A stretch of DNA of 64,000 nucleotides from contig NC_088881.1 in assembly GCF_032884065.1 (NCBI RefSeq), forward strand, positions 14,699,762 through 14,763,761, written 5' to 3'. Every line of letters begins with the position of its first letter. The stretch's first letter is position 1. Below the pieces are notes generated by a model that was not told where the DNA came from, did not search any database, and saw only the letters and a program-made list of their open reading frames with translations. This document shows, piece by piece, positions 37,353 to 49,216 of the stretch. Origin of the DNA: Artemia franciscana (Eukaryota > Arthropoda > Branchiopoda > Anostraca > Artemiidae). A program made the position numbers and the translations under genes.

Positions 37353-39987
37353 GTATTATTTAGTATCACTCGGATGATGTGGTTTTAACACACACACCTA
37401 ATTTCATAATGCTTACCCTTGTGACACTAAGCCGCTTTTTAACATTCTTAACCATTATGATTTACTACCCTGTGTTCCACTACCTTTTTTTTAAGCTGAG
37501 CTGGGAACAATGGCATTTTCTTATTCCTTTGCACTTTCTTAGCTTTGCAACCTATATCCCGCATGTCAGATATGCATGCTTTATAGTGCCTATCGTTAAC
37601 TAATTTTGACTAATTAGTCATATTATTTAGTCAAATTATTATAAAAAACAGCAACTGTAGTGTGTTTAGATCAACATTTGGATACTCTTGCCTTCTACGT
37701 GGTCGGAGTAAGTCCAGTCCGTTAGAATAATGATCCCGAGTAGAAAATAAGTAATACTCAATGGTTTAGAGGTACTGTAGAGGCAAAAACAAATAATAAC
37801 AGTTGTGTGTTTACTGGGGTAACACTCAACTGCATCGACATCCTCATCTAGGGTGGAGTAAGTCCACCAAAAAAAAAAAAATCAGGCTCGGAGGAGTAAC
37901 TTTAAGCTACTTAGAGGCAGAACATAGGCAGTAAAAATAATGGTAGAGTATTTTTCAGGGGCAACATATGCTTATGCTCAACTAGGGCAGAGTAATTGTC
38001 CTAAAAAGTTTAGGGTCTGAGGCATGACCATATCCAGGGAGAATACCCAGATTGAGCCACCAACAAAAAAAAAAAAAATTTGTCCGATCTGTGCAAAAGC
38101 AGCCAAAATACATGTATTAATCGTCCACGGGAAGATTTTATGAAGTATTTAAAGGAAAAGCAATGGGCTATTTGCTCACCTACTGTAAGAATAGAGCAAT
38201 CTACTGAATCAAGTGAAAAATTCATTCTGTGCTAAAATAATATTAAAGGTAACATATAGACATTTAAAGGCTTATGACTGTCATGTTATCTGTGCCAATA
38301 AATATTATATAGCCCACATCAGGCTTAAATAGGAAAAAAGCTTGTTTTTTTGGGCCATAATTGCGAAAAGAATATGGAACAAAATCATGAAGTTGTTCCA
38401 TTGGTATCAGGATGCTTCTGAAACTTATGATACTGTACATTAATATAAATGATTAAATCAGAAGTAGCCAAAAAATATTTGCTAAAGTGAGTATTTGTGT
38501 AGACTTTATGTGTCATTTTAGAATGACATACAGATGTGAAAAAGGGGTTTTCATTGGTAAAATTGTTTAAAAGCAAAAAATATTCGTGAATTAGTTATTT
38601 AAGTTTGAAAGGTTTTGAGGTATTCCTAGTAACAAACTTAACACCAACCATTGGAAATTAGCGAAAGAGAATAATGGTTTAATGCTAATGTGCTGTTGTA
38701 GATGACAAGGATCATGACTTCTTTTGGGAAGAATTGGGAACAGACTCATCGAAGTTCCAAGTTTGTCTCTCTCTCAGTGGAGGCAACTGTGGTCCAGAAT
38801 TATCTTCATCAGAGAACATCATGAAGCATCGCGCTCTCGCATAGGATATCATATCTGACTATTTTTGACTAATGGAGCTTCATTAAACTGGCTAAACAAA
38901 TTAATCTTACTATATGATTAATTTATTCCATTCCCTCCCTAAGTGAAGCAGATTCCATTGTTGTCTCTATTTGTCAACCCCTGGCTGTGCGGTCATTAGA
39001 TGATTTGTAAAGTGCTAAAAGTTATATGTTGCATATGAATTCGCTGCGAAAAAATTCTTGCAACATATATAAAAAGTTTTACTAGTATCCTAAACTTACT
39101 TGCTACAGCATTCTATAGCATTAAGTCATAGATTAAACGATTTTCTTAGTGTTACGGAAACTTACCAATAATATAGAGAAAAATTTCACCATACCTTGTC
39201 GAACTTCTAGATAGTTTATTTCTTGGAAAAAATCGGTTTTTCGGGTTTCCATAAGCATATATAATTTCTCCTTGGATGTGCAATTGAAAATCGTTAAACC
39301 TGATCTCAGGGAATTAATAAACGCCTTGTTAATGAATGGTTCGAGGTGTCGAATTTTAGGTCAATGACACCGAATATATAGTGGGTTGAAAAAAATCTTG
39401 AGCAACCAAGAATTGAGATATATGTATATTACGGTATTTTCTTGTGATCTCCTGGAGAAGAAGGGGAAAAGCTAAAATGCTAAACTAGAAGAAAATCTAG
39501 ATTATATCTATTTCATTTTGTTTTATTATGATTGATTTTATTTTGTTAACTGATCACATTAGACTTACACGCACACTTCATCCTGCTAGTCGGTCTTTTC
39601 CTCGCCATTCTCGCTTGGTTACGGAAGTTCAATTATTTCATGAGACCAGAGATACATTGGACGTTAAAACTTTAAAAATTGTTCTTTCCCGAGTGAAATC
39701 TAATCATTATGCTTTTATCTACCTCAAATTGTGAAATTTTAATTTAGATAATTGCTAATTATTGGCGATAGGCCGATCCAAAATAATTTCGAGATACATT
39801 GATTCTGTCTTGGGTCAATTGAACAATTTATATGCATTGTTGTAGGTCTTTTTGTGTTTTTGCAATGTATTTTGCCAGAAAATTTGGAAAAAATAACAAA
39901 ATCAGAAATAAGGAATAGTTTAGCCCTATTTTGTCTTTAAAAAATCAGGTATTCTTTATTTCAGTTTATTAATTGATTAATTTCCAG
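37353..39987 (+). other. Last TOM1 intron
   Basis: About 2.6 kb. At 37690-38040 two loose repeats sharing CTAGGG.GGAGTAAGTCC are visible. Two poly-A runs occur (37868-37880, 38065-38079). Open frames here lack any support. Confidence 0.5.
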
Positions 39988-40110
39988 GAAGGCACTGGGG
40001 CAAGCCAAGTCAGTTCGGAAATGACAGCCTACATGCATTCAAGATCGAGCAATTCCGATTTTGTTCCTGGAAAATTGCCAAATCAACCAGATGAAAATGC
40101 TGGTCTTTAA
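39988..40110 (+). CDS. TOM1: TOM1-family adaptor, terminal exon with stop
   Basis: Starts after ATTTCCAG in phase 0 and runs 40 codons to TAA at 40108-40110. It reads EGTGASQVSSEMTAYMHSRS, then SNSDFVPGKLPNQPDENAGL. The S(S)E...(F/Y)(L/M)..R......LPN pattern matches the vertebrate [20 protein letters not shown] segment, confirming that this gene ends here. Confidence 0.85.
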   Translation, partial: EGTGASQVSSEMTAYMHSRSSNSDFVPGKLPNQPDENAGL

Positions 40111-40251
40111 TGAACCGTTCCTACTGTAAAAGTATCTACTTTTTGGATGTATCTTATTCATAGTTTATTCATAGTTTATTCCTATTTAAATTTTGTTTTA
40201 GCTTTTATCGAATAGTTTGAAATTCAAAGTGTCGAAGTTCTTGCCACTTTG

Positions 40252-40298
40252 AATAAATGATTTATGAACTAGTCGTGACGATTTTGAAATGAAATAAA
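40252..40298 (+). terminator. Polyadenylation signals of the TOM1-family gene
   Basis: Two AATAAA hexamers, 40252-40257 and 40293-40298, 142 and 183 bases after the stop codon. Either could direct 3' end formation. Confidence 0.7.
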
Positions 40299-40299
40299 C

Positions 40300-43200
40300 G
40301 TTTAAATATTTCTTTGAGAGATTCTAAAACATCTTAGAATTTTCTTAAATGTACATTATCTTTTTTCTATACCTCTCCATTTTTTATCTTGGCTTCTATT
40401 TTGTTTGGTAGGCTGAAGTCCTTTTCTTCGTAATAACTTGTATTTTGGATTTTCCATGAACTAGAGCTCCGCTTGACTTCGAAAATGTACATCTTCGTTC
40501 TGTATCTTGGCCTTTGCCGCAAAAACTATACATTCCCAGTAAATTGGAATTTATGGATGCTTTTTGTGGAATTGGTTTTCGATTTTCATTTATGATTTTT
40601 GAGCCCCTCCTACTCCTCCCACTCCATGCGAAATGGTTTTTTTGTTTAACTCTCAGTTCAACTTCACTAAAAATATAGTCTGCTTGGGATATCCAAATAC
40701 GTCTTTATGAAAGCGGTAGCACACTTTGTTTTGTTAATTTTCAAAAATTGTCGCAGAAGCCTTACTTTTCTGTGTGCCTAGATGTCAAGTTTTCAAATGT
40801 AAAAAGCCACCGTTTGCATTTTTGGAGGGGGGGGTATATAATTGAGTTTTGTAATGTCTGTTGTGTTATGTCCATTTATCAGGTAACTCACGTTACCTAA
40901 AGTACTGTTTATTTGTTTGCCTTTCCTTTTTTTTGCGATTAAAACAATGTAAATTGTTTTAAGACGTAATCATGGTAATACACTTATTTTAAGTAGCCTT
41001 TCAAAATAATCCTATACTGCTTTTGAATATATAAATTTTGTATCTGATTTTACATCATGCTAATTTAAGATGCAGACTCTCATGTTAAATTACCATATTA
41101 TTTGCCGTATTTTAATCTTTTCAACAATTTCTTAATTCATTTTTTAGCCTTTCAGACGTCAAATGAAATACCCCGACTTTTGTTTTAAAGCCATCTTTGA
41201 ATTAATTTTTTTTTAGTTTAAAATATTTTTATTTTATACATTCATAAACAATCAAAAATCTAATTTCCCACCTACTTAACAGAAATATTCTAGAATTGAA
41301 TAGGAAAGTGTCTATTTCAAAGCCAATTTCCAAAAATATACATTATCCATACTTAAAAGGAAAAACTAGTGGAAAATAGTTTTGGAAAATAGTTTCTGTT
41401 CAATTACTTCAATGTTTTTTTAAATTAGGTCATTTTAATACATTTTATGAATGAAAACTATTTAGGTCCACATATGCTCCAAAATTTATATCCCTATCAT
41501 TTCTCTCCCCCCTTCTACAAAAAAAGAAAACAAAAGAGAGACTGAAGATGTATCCTTGCGGACAACAATGATTTCTTGCTATTTTCAAAATTACTCCCAA
41601 ATCGTACCTTGTATGTCCTCCCTGCAAAAAAGAATATTTAGAAAATCTTCTGCTCTAACTATTTCTGGAACGGTGATCTTGGCAAGGAAACCAGGTCTTT
41701 TTCGAAATTTGTCCGAGAAAAAAACTAGAAGAGGAAGTGAAAATACATCAGTAGTGTTACAGATCAAAAAGAGAAAGAAAAAAAAAGAAATTTTATTGTC
41801 CAAGAACCGAGCAACCGGTCTGTATATATACATACTAATGTGTGTTAAATATTTTTGGGATTTCTGTATTCCCTGTTATATTTTTAGAGAGATTAAATTC
41901 AGAATTTAAATGTTGATTGCTCGTATTACTTGCTATTCAGTGTGTTCAAGAAGCGTCACTAGCCAAAATAAATTTTGCTTCATCGATTTTCAAAACATTT
42001 CGTCGATTCTTCCGACTGGGTCATTTTTCTGACCAAAATTGATATATTGGAAGAACAAGAAAAAATCAAATTTTCTTTTTGTAGAATTTTACTGCGATAA
42101 CTTCTCAAATTTTACTGCAATTTTCCAATTTTTGCCATTGTTTTTACCACTTTTAATGTCGGTCAGGAAAAATTGTCTGCCAGTCTGGTATATTCGTCAA
42201 TTTTCACTCATATGCTTGCCTCAATTTCCTGAATATGCTTTGGCTTGCAGAAATACTCTGTGGATTGTTTTTGTTCTTACACATTAACAAAAAACAAACA
42301 AGTCAATAAAAGATGAGTATTCGTTAAAAGTAAATTCCATAATCAGATCAGATTGATCAGAAAATAACAACTTGGACTGAGAGAATTAATTTATTTAATC
42401 AAGGATCCAAAGTAAATTTTGGTATTGAAAGCAGCTCTAACCCTTAATACCTTCCAAAATGTAGAATGTTTACCTAAAGTAACTGTTACCTACACTTTCC
42501 TTTTTTCTTTTTCTTTCTTGGTTACTTGCGCTCTTGCTCTAGTCACTTCTGAAGTTTTTAAAAACCGCTACTGCGTATTGCATCAGCTCAACTGAAAGGA
42601 ATTAAGCTCACCTTAACTCTGCGAGACGGGGGTAGGGGTTTTTATTTTTAGAAATAAAAAGAAGTTGCGTGATGAATATGCAGAAAGGATCACAAAATAT
42701 AAAATGTTCGCTAGGCTTTTTCAGCAGGTTTGCACTCGTAGACTAGTTAGAAGTGATACCAGGAGCAATATATTGAAGCATATAGAAATTATTACCGTTT
42801 CTCTTAGCACCATATCTCGTCTTCAGACCGTGAAAAAACAAGCAATATGTTGTTAGAAGTAAGATGTGTGTGCTGGATTAGCCAGGTATTTTTCTTGACT
42901 AAGATTTTGCTAAAAATTTGCGAAATATTTAAAAGCGACGTCTCAATAAAATTCAACGTTTTACTAAAAGACAAAACCTTACTGAAGCCATATTAGCCAT
43001 CCAGAAAATAAACCCGAGGTTTACACCCACACATCGATAACTATTTAACTTTGCATAAATTTAAAGAAATTTCACAAAAATAAGGTCAGTACCCTGAAAT
43101 GGGTACGTAAATAGTTAATACGGCAAAACCTCTTAGCAGAATACACCTTAAATACATAAGTGATCACAATAGAATCATTGAACCCCTTGAACATGGTTCC

Positions 43201-43544
43201 TTTCTGAATTGTACTCATTGTTTTTATGGGTATGATTGATTGGGCAAATGAACATTCACGTACGAAGGATGTCATGGAGAAACCAGACGAAGGTAAGTGC
43301 CAAACTAGTATGTTTTTTGGTGATATATATTCAAGAAGCTATTGTTTCCGAATAAAGACTATTGGTGGAGGTAAGTATATGTAGGAGAGGAACCCCCTCC
43401 CCCTTGAAAATAAAAACGTGATTTTGTGAATTTTTAGTACTTTTCCATGATTCAAGTACTTGTTTTATTTTGATAAATTTAACTTTCTTCAACATTAACA
43501 TTATTTGTTCTTGACTTTTCTAATGATAAAATAAAAAAAACAGC
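40300..43544. other. Intergenic sequence between two convergent genes
   Basis: AT-rich. Short open frames on both strands (for example 41556-41909, 42665-42856) show no motif or splice context I can support. No repeat recognised before the R2 copy at 43545. Confidence 0.5.
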
Positions 43545-43865
43545 AAATTTTTTCCAACTGAAAGTAAAGATTAATATTACAACTTAAAACGAACAGAAAT
43601 TATTACGTGTACGAGGGGGGTTGCCCCTCCTCAACACATCGTTCTTCATTCTAAAGTTTTTTAGTATATCTAACAAAATTTGCTTATTGTTCTGTTTAAA
43701 CAGCCCTTGTGTTTAAGGAGTCGTTTTTAAAGAATTGGGACAAAATTTTAAATTTAGCGTAAAGAGCGAGGTGTTGAGGCGGGGGCAATCCCCTCGCATG
43801 CGTAATAATTCCTCTTCGTTTCAAGTTTTAATATTAATCCTTACTTTCAGTTAAAAAAAACTTGT
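43545..43865 (+). repeat. Composite repeat, R2 module, copy d
   Basis: AACTGAAAGTAAAGATTAAT, AAAACGAACAGAAATTATTA and TTCTAAAGTTTT are answered at 43756-43855 by TTTAGCGTAAAGAGCGAGGT, TAATTCCTCTTCGTTTCAAG and CCTTACTTTCAGTT. Arms are more diverged than at 32008-32300. Confidence 0.8.
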
Positions 43866-44299
43866 TTTTTTATTTGATTTTGATCTTTCTGAATAATACC
43901 CGGAAATCTGACTCCACCTCCACAGAAAAATCCACTTCTCCACGGAAATGTCCTCTGGAAAATTCAATCCTGGTGAAAATTTACCCCGGGAAGTTACCCT
44001 TAACACCTCCACGCATAAAATCGATTCAGTAAAGAGAAAGCAGGACATATAAAGAAATTTTGTACTGAAATTCTGGGAAATTCCCCCAGTACACAATTTT
44101 TCCTGAAAAGTTCATCCCCTGGAAAATTCCCTCCCCTGAAAATTCTCTCCGTGCAAAGACTCCCAGCAAAAAATTCGTCCTTCCTTCCCCACCCAAAAGA
44201 TGTATGCATACCTCCCAATAACACATACTGTATGTAACGATGGACAAACTTTATGTCATGTCATTTCCAAGGACATAGCTATTAGGCCTTTCAACTATA
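43866..44299 (+). repeat. Spacer of composite repeat copy d
   Basis: C- and GAAAATTC-rich sequence (GGAAAATTC-like motifs recur at 43958, 44118, 44133) joining R2 to R1. A shorter G-rich counterpart in inverse orientation is at 31300-31450. Confidence 0.6.
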
Positions 44300-44945
44300 C
44301 TGAACAAAATAGAAATTTCAGAATTTTGATCAGACGATTTTGGGGAAAAAGTGGCGTGGAAGGGGGCCTAGTTCCCCTCCAAGTTTTCGGTCCCTGAAAA
44401 AGAGCATTAGAACTTTTAATTTCGTTAGGATGAGCCCTCTCCAAATGTTCTAGGCCAACTGGGTTGATACGATCACCCCTGGGGAAAAACTTAAAAAAAA
44501 TAAATAAACACACATCCGTGATCTTCCTTCTGGCAAAAAGTACGAATTTCCATATTTTTGCAGATAGGAGCTTGAAATCTCTATAGTACGGTTTACTGAT
44601 ACGTTCGATCTGATGGTGTGATTTTCATTAAGATTTTTGGGATTTTCTCCCTTTTTTCTAAAATCAGGCGAATTCCCTAAGGTCCTGGACCTTTTATGGG
44701 TAAGACTAAACTTATAAATTTAAAATCATCACGAAAACTCACTTGTTTTGATATATCTAATGGTGTCAAAATGCCATTTTTTAGAGTTTCGATTACTATT
44801 GAGCCAGGTCGCTCCTCACTGACAGTTTGTCACCATCTAATTCTTTTGATATATCTAACGGTGTCAAAATGCCGTTTTTTAGAGTTCTGGTTACTATTGA
44901 GCCGAGTCGCTCCTCATTGACAGTTCGTTACAATGAACTGTTTGA
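44300..44945 (+). repeat. Composite repeat, R1 module, copy d
   Basis: Matches 570-1140 with the terminal palindrome altered to CAGTTCGTTACAATGAACTG at 44921-44940. The last about 110 bases are duplicated internally (TTTTTTAGAGTTTCGATTACTATTGAGCC at 44779 and again at 44875). Confidence 0.8.
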
Positions 44946-45499
44946 TTCTAATGGCTTTACAAGATTCTTTAGATAATGCCTATTTTTTAGAGGAATAAGA
45001 CCTAGTAATGAGAGCAAAATAATTCTTGCATTATAGATAGATTCTTTAAGTTAAGGAATAAGTTTCATCTTTTGACATGCAAATAAGCAACAAAAGATAG
45101 CTAAAAGGTGATAATAATGCAGAAAAAGGGGACTAATAAGCAGGGATTTCAATAGAAATGCTTCAAGGATGAGTGTGCCGCTGGTATTCTGAAGGAGAGG
45201 GAGCAAGAAAGTACTTTTGGACGAAATATCACATTCTTACAAAAGTTAAGAATGTTTTACTTTTGATCCTCCAGAGATGTAGTTAGCCATGCTTCCTCTC
45301 CTCCTTGTCCTTCCTAAAATGAGCAAAATCTATATGGCGATACTGAGTTTCCAGATTCTTGAACATGGTCAATTCATGTTACATGATTTGGTAATAACGG
45401 CCATCTGTAATTAGTTATATTAACATATTCCCCCATAAAAACCTTGCTTCTTTCTTAAATTAGTTCTAAACAGAACTAATTTAATAAGAATTAATGCGC
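44946..45499. other. Intergenic, nothing recognised
   Basis: No coding, repeat or RNA signal seen. Confidence 0.45.
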
Positions 45500-45822
45500 C
45501 ACCACTGCTGTAAAATCGAACCCGCCGCCAAGATTGTCAAACAGAGAAGACTGTGTTGACTTAGCCATGTCCTTAGAAGACCCAATGACCGTATCATAAA
45601 GCAAGTGCTTTTAGCTGCCCCGTTGCCAGATTGGCGCAGGCGACCTGGCAGTCAATCGAAGATTTGGTGGGTAACTGCCAAAAACGACCTCAGCCCCATT
45701 GGCGGATTTCGAAGATTTGGCAGAAAGTGGGAGAGCTGCAGGCTCTGGTTTACTGAAGAGTTGGCACAAGATTGCGACAAATGGGAGTCAACCATACGTA
45801 GTCTTCTAGATGCCGGGTGAGG
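45500..45822 (+). pseudogene. LINE C-terminal fragment, a further family
   Basis: The frame ending at 45820 reads RRPNDRIIKQVLLAAPLPDW, RRRPGSQSKIWWVTAKNDLS, GGFRRFGRKWES and LAQDCDKWESTIRSLLDAG. This is the typical end of LINE polyproteins (WLGHVLRM.NDR..KQ.L...P.G.RRPGGQ...W...V..DL). A stop interrupts LC*LSHVLRR at about 45562. 5'-truncated; no reverse transcriptase remains. Confidence 0.8.
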
Positions 45823-46965
45823 CGTCCTTGTCTGATCCCGTTACAAGTACAAGTAAGTACATGCCACGAGTAGCTTATAGGACAAGCAGAATATTCACAG
45901 CTTTGCTAAATACGCAGATAGGGTGTGAGAAATATATACTGCGCCTACGAAAGAAAATCAAGCACTTTAGTGTTCGTGAACTTGGATTTGTAACTCTAAA
46001 TTTTTCAAATTGCCCAAATATTTTTGTTTCTTTTCCCTTTCTCAATGATTGGCTCAGTATAGGATTTTCATAGAACCGAAGCCCGGTCTTTCGAGGCAGC
46101 AATTGGTCCAAATTTTAGGAATAAACTAATAAAAATAATTTCAAAGCAAAAGAATCTAACTACTATTAGAATATTTCAGACTGAATCTAAATGAACTTTA
46201 TTCTAATGACTAATTTTCAACTTTATTGATTTTTTTTTTTTTTATTTATATTATACTTGTTTTGAATGTATATAGTTCTCCTGTAAAACGCTAAAGCTAT
46301 AAGGGACGCTAACAGTTTTAATTTTGTCCTTCCAGGTCAGTTTAGAGTGCCAAAAATCTCCCATTTATCGGGTGCTCATACGGTCTAAATTGGTCAACAG
46401 CAACTATGCGACCGTTTTCAACGTAAAAGATGCATTATTTTGGGGTTTCTTTTATTTACATTTTTCGTTACTTATCATGGATGTTAAGGAGTTAATCTAC
46501 CTTATTCCTGGATAGAAGGCAATAGCTTGTTTGGCGACATTTGGCTTGAAGACTATATACAGCATTCTACTAATTCCACCAGTCTTACACTAAGTCGGAA
46601 ATGAAAAAAAAAATCAATGTGAGATCCCTGAAAGCTAAGAAAGGCTGGTAAAAATATGTTTTTGTCAGAAAGTGCACATTTAGTCCACGACATTCCAATT
46701 TTTCTTGGAATGAGGGTGACTTAGACCAGTTTTATGGAAGATCCCCTTGCTTCACAGGGTATAAGTAATCATCAAGATAATGACAACTTATATGACCATA
46801 GTATATAGAGTAATTCAATACTGGATACATTTATATACACTTGTTTGATGACCATTAGAGTACATCAAAGTTTCACACTTATTTAACTATGACCTGGTGA
46901 AATGCGAATATAATTTTTTTCTTGTTAAATGAAAGTAGCCAAAAAAAGATGCTGCGATTTAAAAT
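45823..46965. other. Intergenic, nothing recognised
   Basis: AT-rich, no supported feature. The two converging genes are about 7 kb apart. Confidence 0.45.
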
Positions 46966-46971
46966 TTTATT
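46966..46971 (-). terminator. Polyadenylation signal of the fibronectin III gene
   Basis: AATAAA on the - strand, about 60 bases after the stop codon of the last exon. Confidence 0.6.
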
Positions 46972-47031
46972 ATTAAGCCGTAAGTAATTAAATATATAAT
47001 AATACAATACAATGTGGAGTAATAGAGACAT

Positions 47032-47229
47032 TTAACATCGTTTGTTACTATCAACTTCGTTAAATACATCAGGATTGAAAAAAGTGTCCGCTGACTTTGA
47101 AAAAGAGCCTTCTTTTGTGATGGATTGTATTGTTAAATTTACGTCAGATCCTGTTGGTAAATTATACAACACGGCTTTTGTCCGGTCCGCACTTCGGACG
47201 CGCTGTATTTCTTCTCCGTTGGCACATAT
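47032..47229 (-). CDS. Fibronectin type III/coiled-coil protein, last exon
   Basis: Acceptor TTCATTTTCAG (reading the - strand), then 65 codons and TAA. It reads ICANGEEIQRVRSADRTKAV, LYNLPTGSDVNLTIQSITKE, GSFSKSADTFFNPDVFNEVD and SNKRC. This is the second half of a fibronectin type III fold: strand C', then an (R)TKA..(Y/E)NL turn, a LTIQSIT strand F and the closing S.SADTFFNP strand. It joins the exon at 49216-48950 in phase 0. The RTKA.L..L signature resembles the cytoplasmic FN3 repeats of RIM-binding proteins (RIMBP/TSPOAP1), but the protein stops right after the domain, so homology is left open. Confidence 0.8.
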   Translation of the reverse strand: MCANGEEIQRVRSADRTKAVLYNLPTGSDVNLTIQSITKEGSFSKSADTFFNPDVFNEVDSNKRC

Positions 47230-47268
47230 CTGAAAATGAATTTGAAACATGTAAAAATAAAAAATTTT

Positions 47269-47450
47269 ACACGAAGCAAACAAAAAGGAATTTACATAAA
47301 CATAGAGTTTATACATGAGCAGAGTAAGAGCCGGTAGCAAAGAGTATTACACGAATTTTACACGAAGCAAACAAAAAGGAATTTACATAAACATAGAGTT
47401 TATACATGAGCAGATTAAGAGTGGGTAGCAAAGAGTATGGGTTACTTATT
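47269..47450 (+). repeat. 91-bp tandem duplication in the last intron of the FN3 gene
   Basis: ACACGAAGCAAACAAAAAGG to GGGTAGCAAAGAGTA occurs twice with an offset of 91 bases (47269 and 47360). A partial third GCAAAGAGTA-like trace lies near 47495-47510 in inverse form. Confidence 0.85.
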
Positions 47451-47514
47451 TGAAGGTATCCATATTAAGAGCATAAATTTAAGAGTAATACATTACCTAT
47501 ACTCTTTGCTCTGT

Positions 47515-47890
47515 AGATTAAAAAACAAATAAACACCCACCCGTGATCTGTCTTCTGGCAAAAAAATACGAAATTCCACATTTTTGTAGATAGGAGAAAT
47601 TTTTCTATAGGGTTCTCTGATACGCTTAATGCGATGGTGTGATTTTCTTTCAGATTCTATGACTTTTAGGGGGTGTTTCTCCCTATTTTCCAAAATGAGG
47701 CAAATTTTCTCAGGCTCGTAACTTTTGATAACAAAGACTAAATTTGATGAAACTTATATATTTAAAATCAGCATGAAAATCCAATTCTTTTGATGTATCT
47801 TTTAGCATGAAAATTCCGTTTTTTAAAGTGTCGTTTACTATTGAACCGGGTCGCTCCTTACTACAGTTCGTTATCACGAACTGTTTGAAA
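47515..47890 (+). repeat. Composite repeat, R1 module, copy e
   Basis: Starts abruptly at AAATAAACACCCACCCGTGA and runs to the palindrome CAGTTCGTTATCACGAACTG at 47863-47882. It is close in sequence to copy a and lies in the FN3 gene's intron, opposite strand. Confidence 0.85.
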
Positions 47891-48949
47891 AGGAAGGAAC
47901 GCTAATTCATTTCCACGTTGAAAACGTATTAAATCAAATGTCGAAACCCAATTCAAAATGTCAAACCCAGTTTTATTCAAACAGCACCAAGACCAGTTAT
48001 ATATTCCGAGGTATTTTGATTGCATGTAATTATTTGTTATAATTTCTTCCTTGTTTTCTCATTAGCTACAATGTTCTCTGTTATGGGTAGTATGCTATTT
48101 TTATTGCTCTGATCAACAATAGATGATTTGGGATACTACGCCCTCGTTCAAATGAATGTTTGTTGGAGTATCTATGTGTAAAGCACTTCTTTCCTCTTTT
48201 TCTTAGGATTGTCTATAATACGATTTAACTCTTAGTTAGTAGAGTTGGTAAAGAAAAATAGAAAGAACAGAAAAGAAATTTGTTTTGGAATTTAAAATAC
48301 ACTGCATGTTTATAAGCTCACTAACACTGAAATTAAATACTACCTCAAAATTCAAATTACAAAAATAGTAGCTATAGTAAATATTACACATAAAAAGGGA
48401 GTGACCTTGCCTCTCTACAACCGCTATTCCCTCCCCCTTCCCAAATTCGCAAAAAGGGTTGAGGAAAACATGTTAAAACCCCATACATAAGCATATGGGC
48501 GTAAAAAAATCGTTTTCCTAATAAAAAGCCCGCCCCCCTCCAAAAAAGAAAAATATGTTAGAACGATTATAATGTGCGTACTATAACCAACAAACTATAT
48601 TGACGGTAAAAGCGAACTATGAGGGGGACTTCAAAATCTTTAAGCTCCACCTATAAGATCTGACATTTTTTGTAAAATGTACCATTCGCCTTTCTCTTTT
48701 CTTAAAATCAGTAAACGACTGTGTATATTTCTTCCTGGGTGCCATTATGCTAATGGTTAATTTTCTCTTTTCCCAGCACTATTCATCTAGATTAAATCAA
48801 GCATTAAAGTTCCAGCTATACATAAGGCTTCATGTATAACTGATATCTTAATAAAATGATGGTAATACCTATTAGTTTTCCAGAATGTATACGAGGGTTC
48901 CAACAGATTGAATACGTTTACAATATAGTAAAATGAAAAAAAAACCTAC
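47891..48949 (-). other. FN3 gene intron
   Basis: No feature recognised beyond AT-rich sequence. Confidence 0.5.
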
Positions 48950-49216
48950 AATGTAACCGCATATAGCATCAAAATCTGGCGGTGGTATCCACGCAACCAC
49001 AAGCCCGTCGTCACCTACACGCCGCGTCACTTTGAAATCACTAGGTGGTGCTACTTCTTCATCTGTCAGTGACTTCTTTTCTAATACTCGTTCTTCAATA
49101 GTTTTGGGTTCGAATCTGATACTACGTGGTCGGTCTCTTGGAGATCGAATGCCGGAAAATGATGAAGATCTACCAACTGATCGACGTTTTTCAAGCGTCT
49201 GTTTAACGACTGTAGC
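48950..49216 (-). CDS. Fibronectin type III/coiled-coil protein, middle exon
   Basis: On the - strand this follows TGTTACAG and ends TACATT|GTAGGT, 89 codons, phase 0 to 0. It begins ATVVKQTLEKRRSVGRSSSF, passes through a basic/serine segment (RSPRDRPRSIRF) that looks unstructured and possibly phosphorylated, then an acidic EEVAPPSDFKVTRRVGDDGL and VVAWIPPPDFDAICGYI. The APPSDFKV...LVVAW.PPPDFDAICGYI portion is the first half of an FN3 domain (PP at the start, W in strand B, GY in strand C). The fold is completed by the exon at 47229-47032. Confidence 0.85.

Noticed and set aside
41556..41909. 117-codon open frame, + strand
   Set aside because: Lysine-rich low-complexity end, no motif, no splice context; a similar-sized frame exists on the other strand, so chance is likely.
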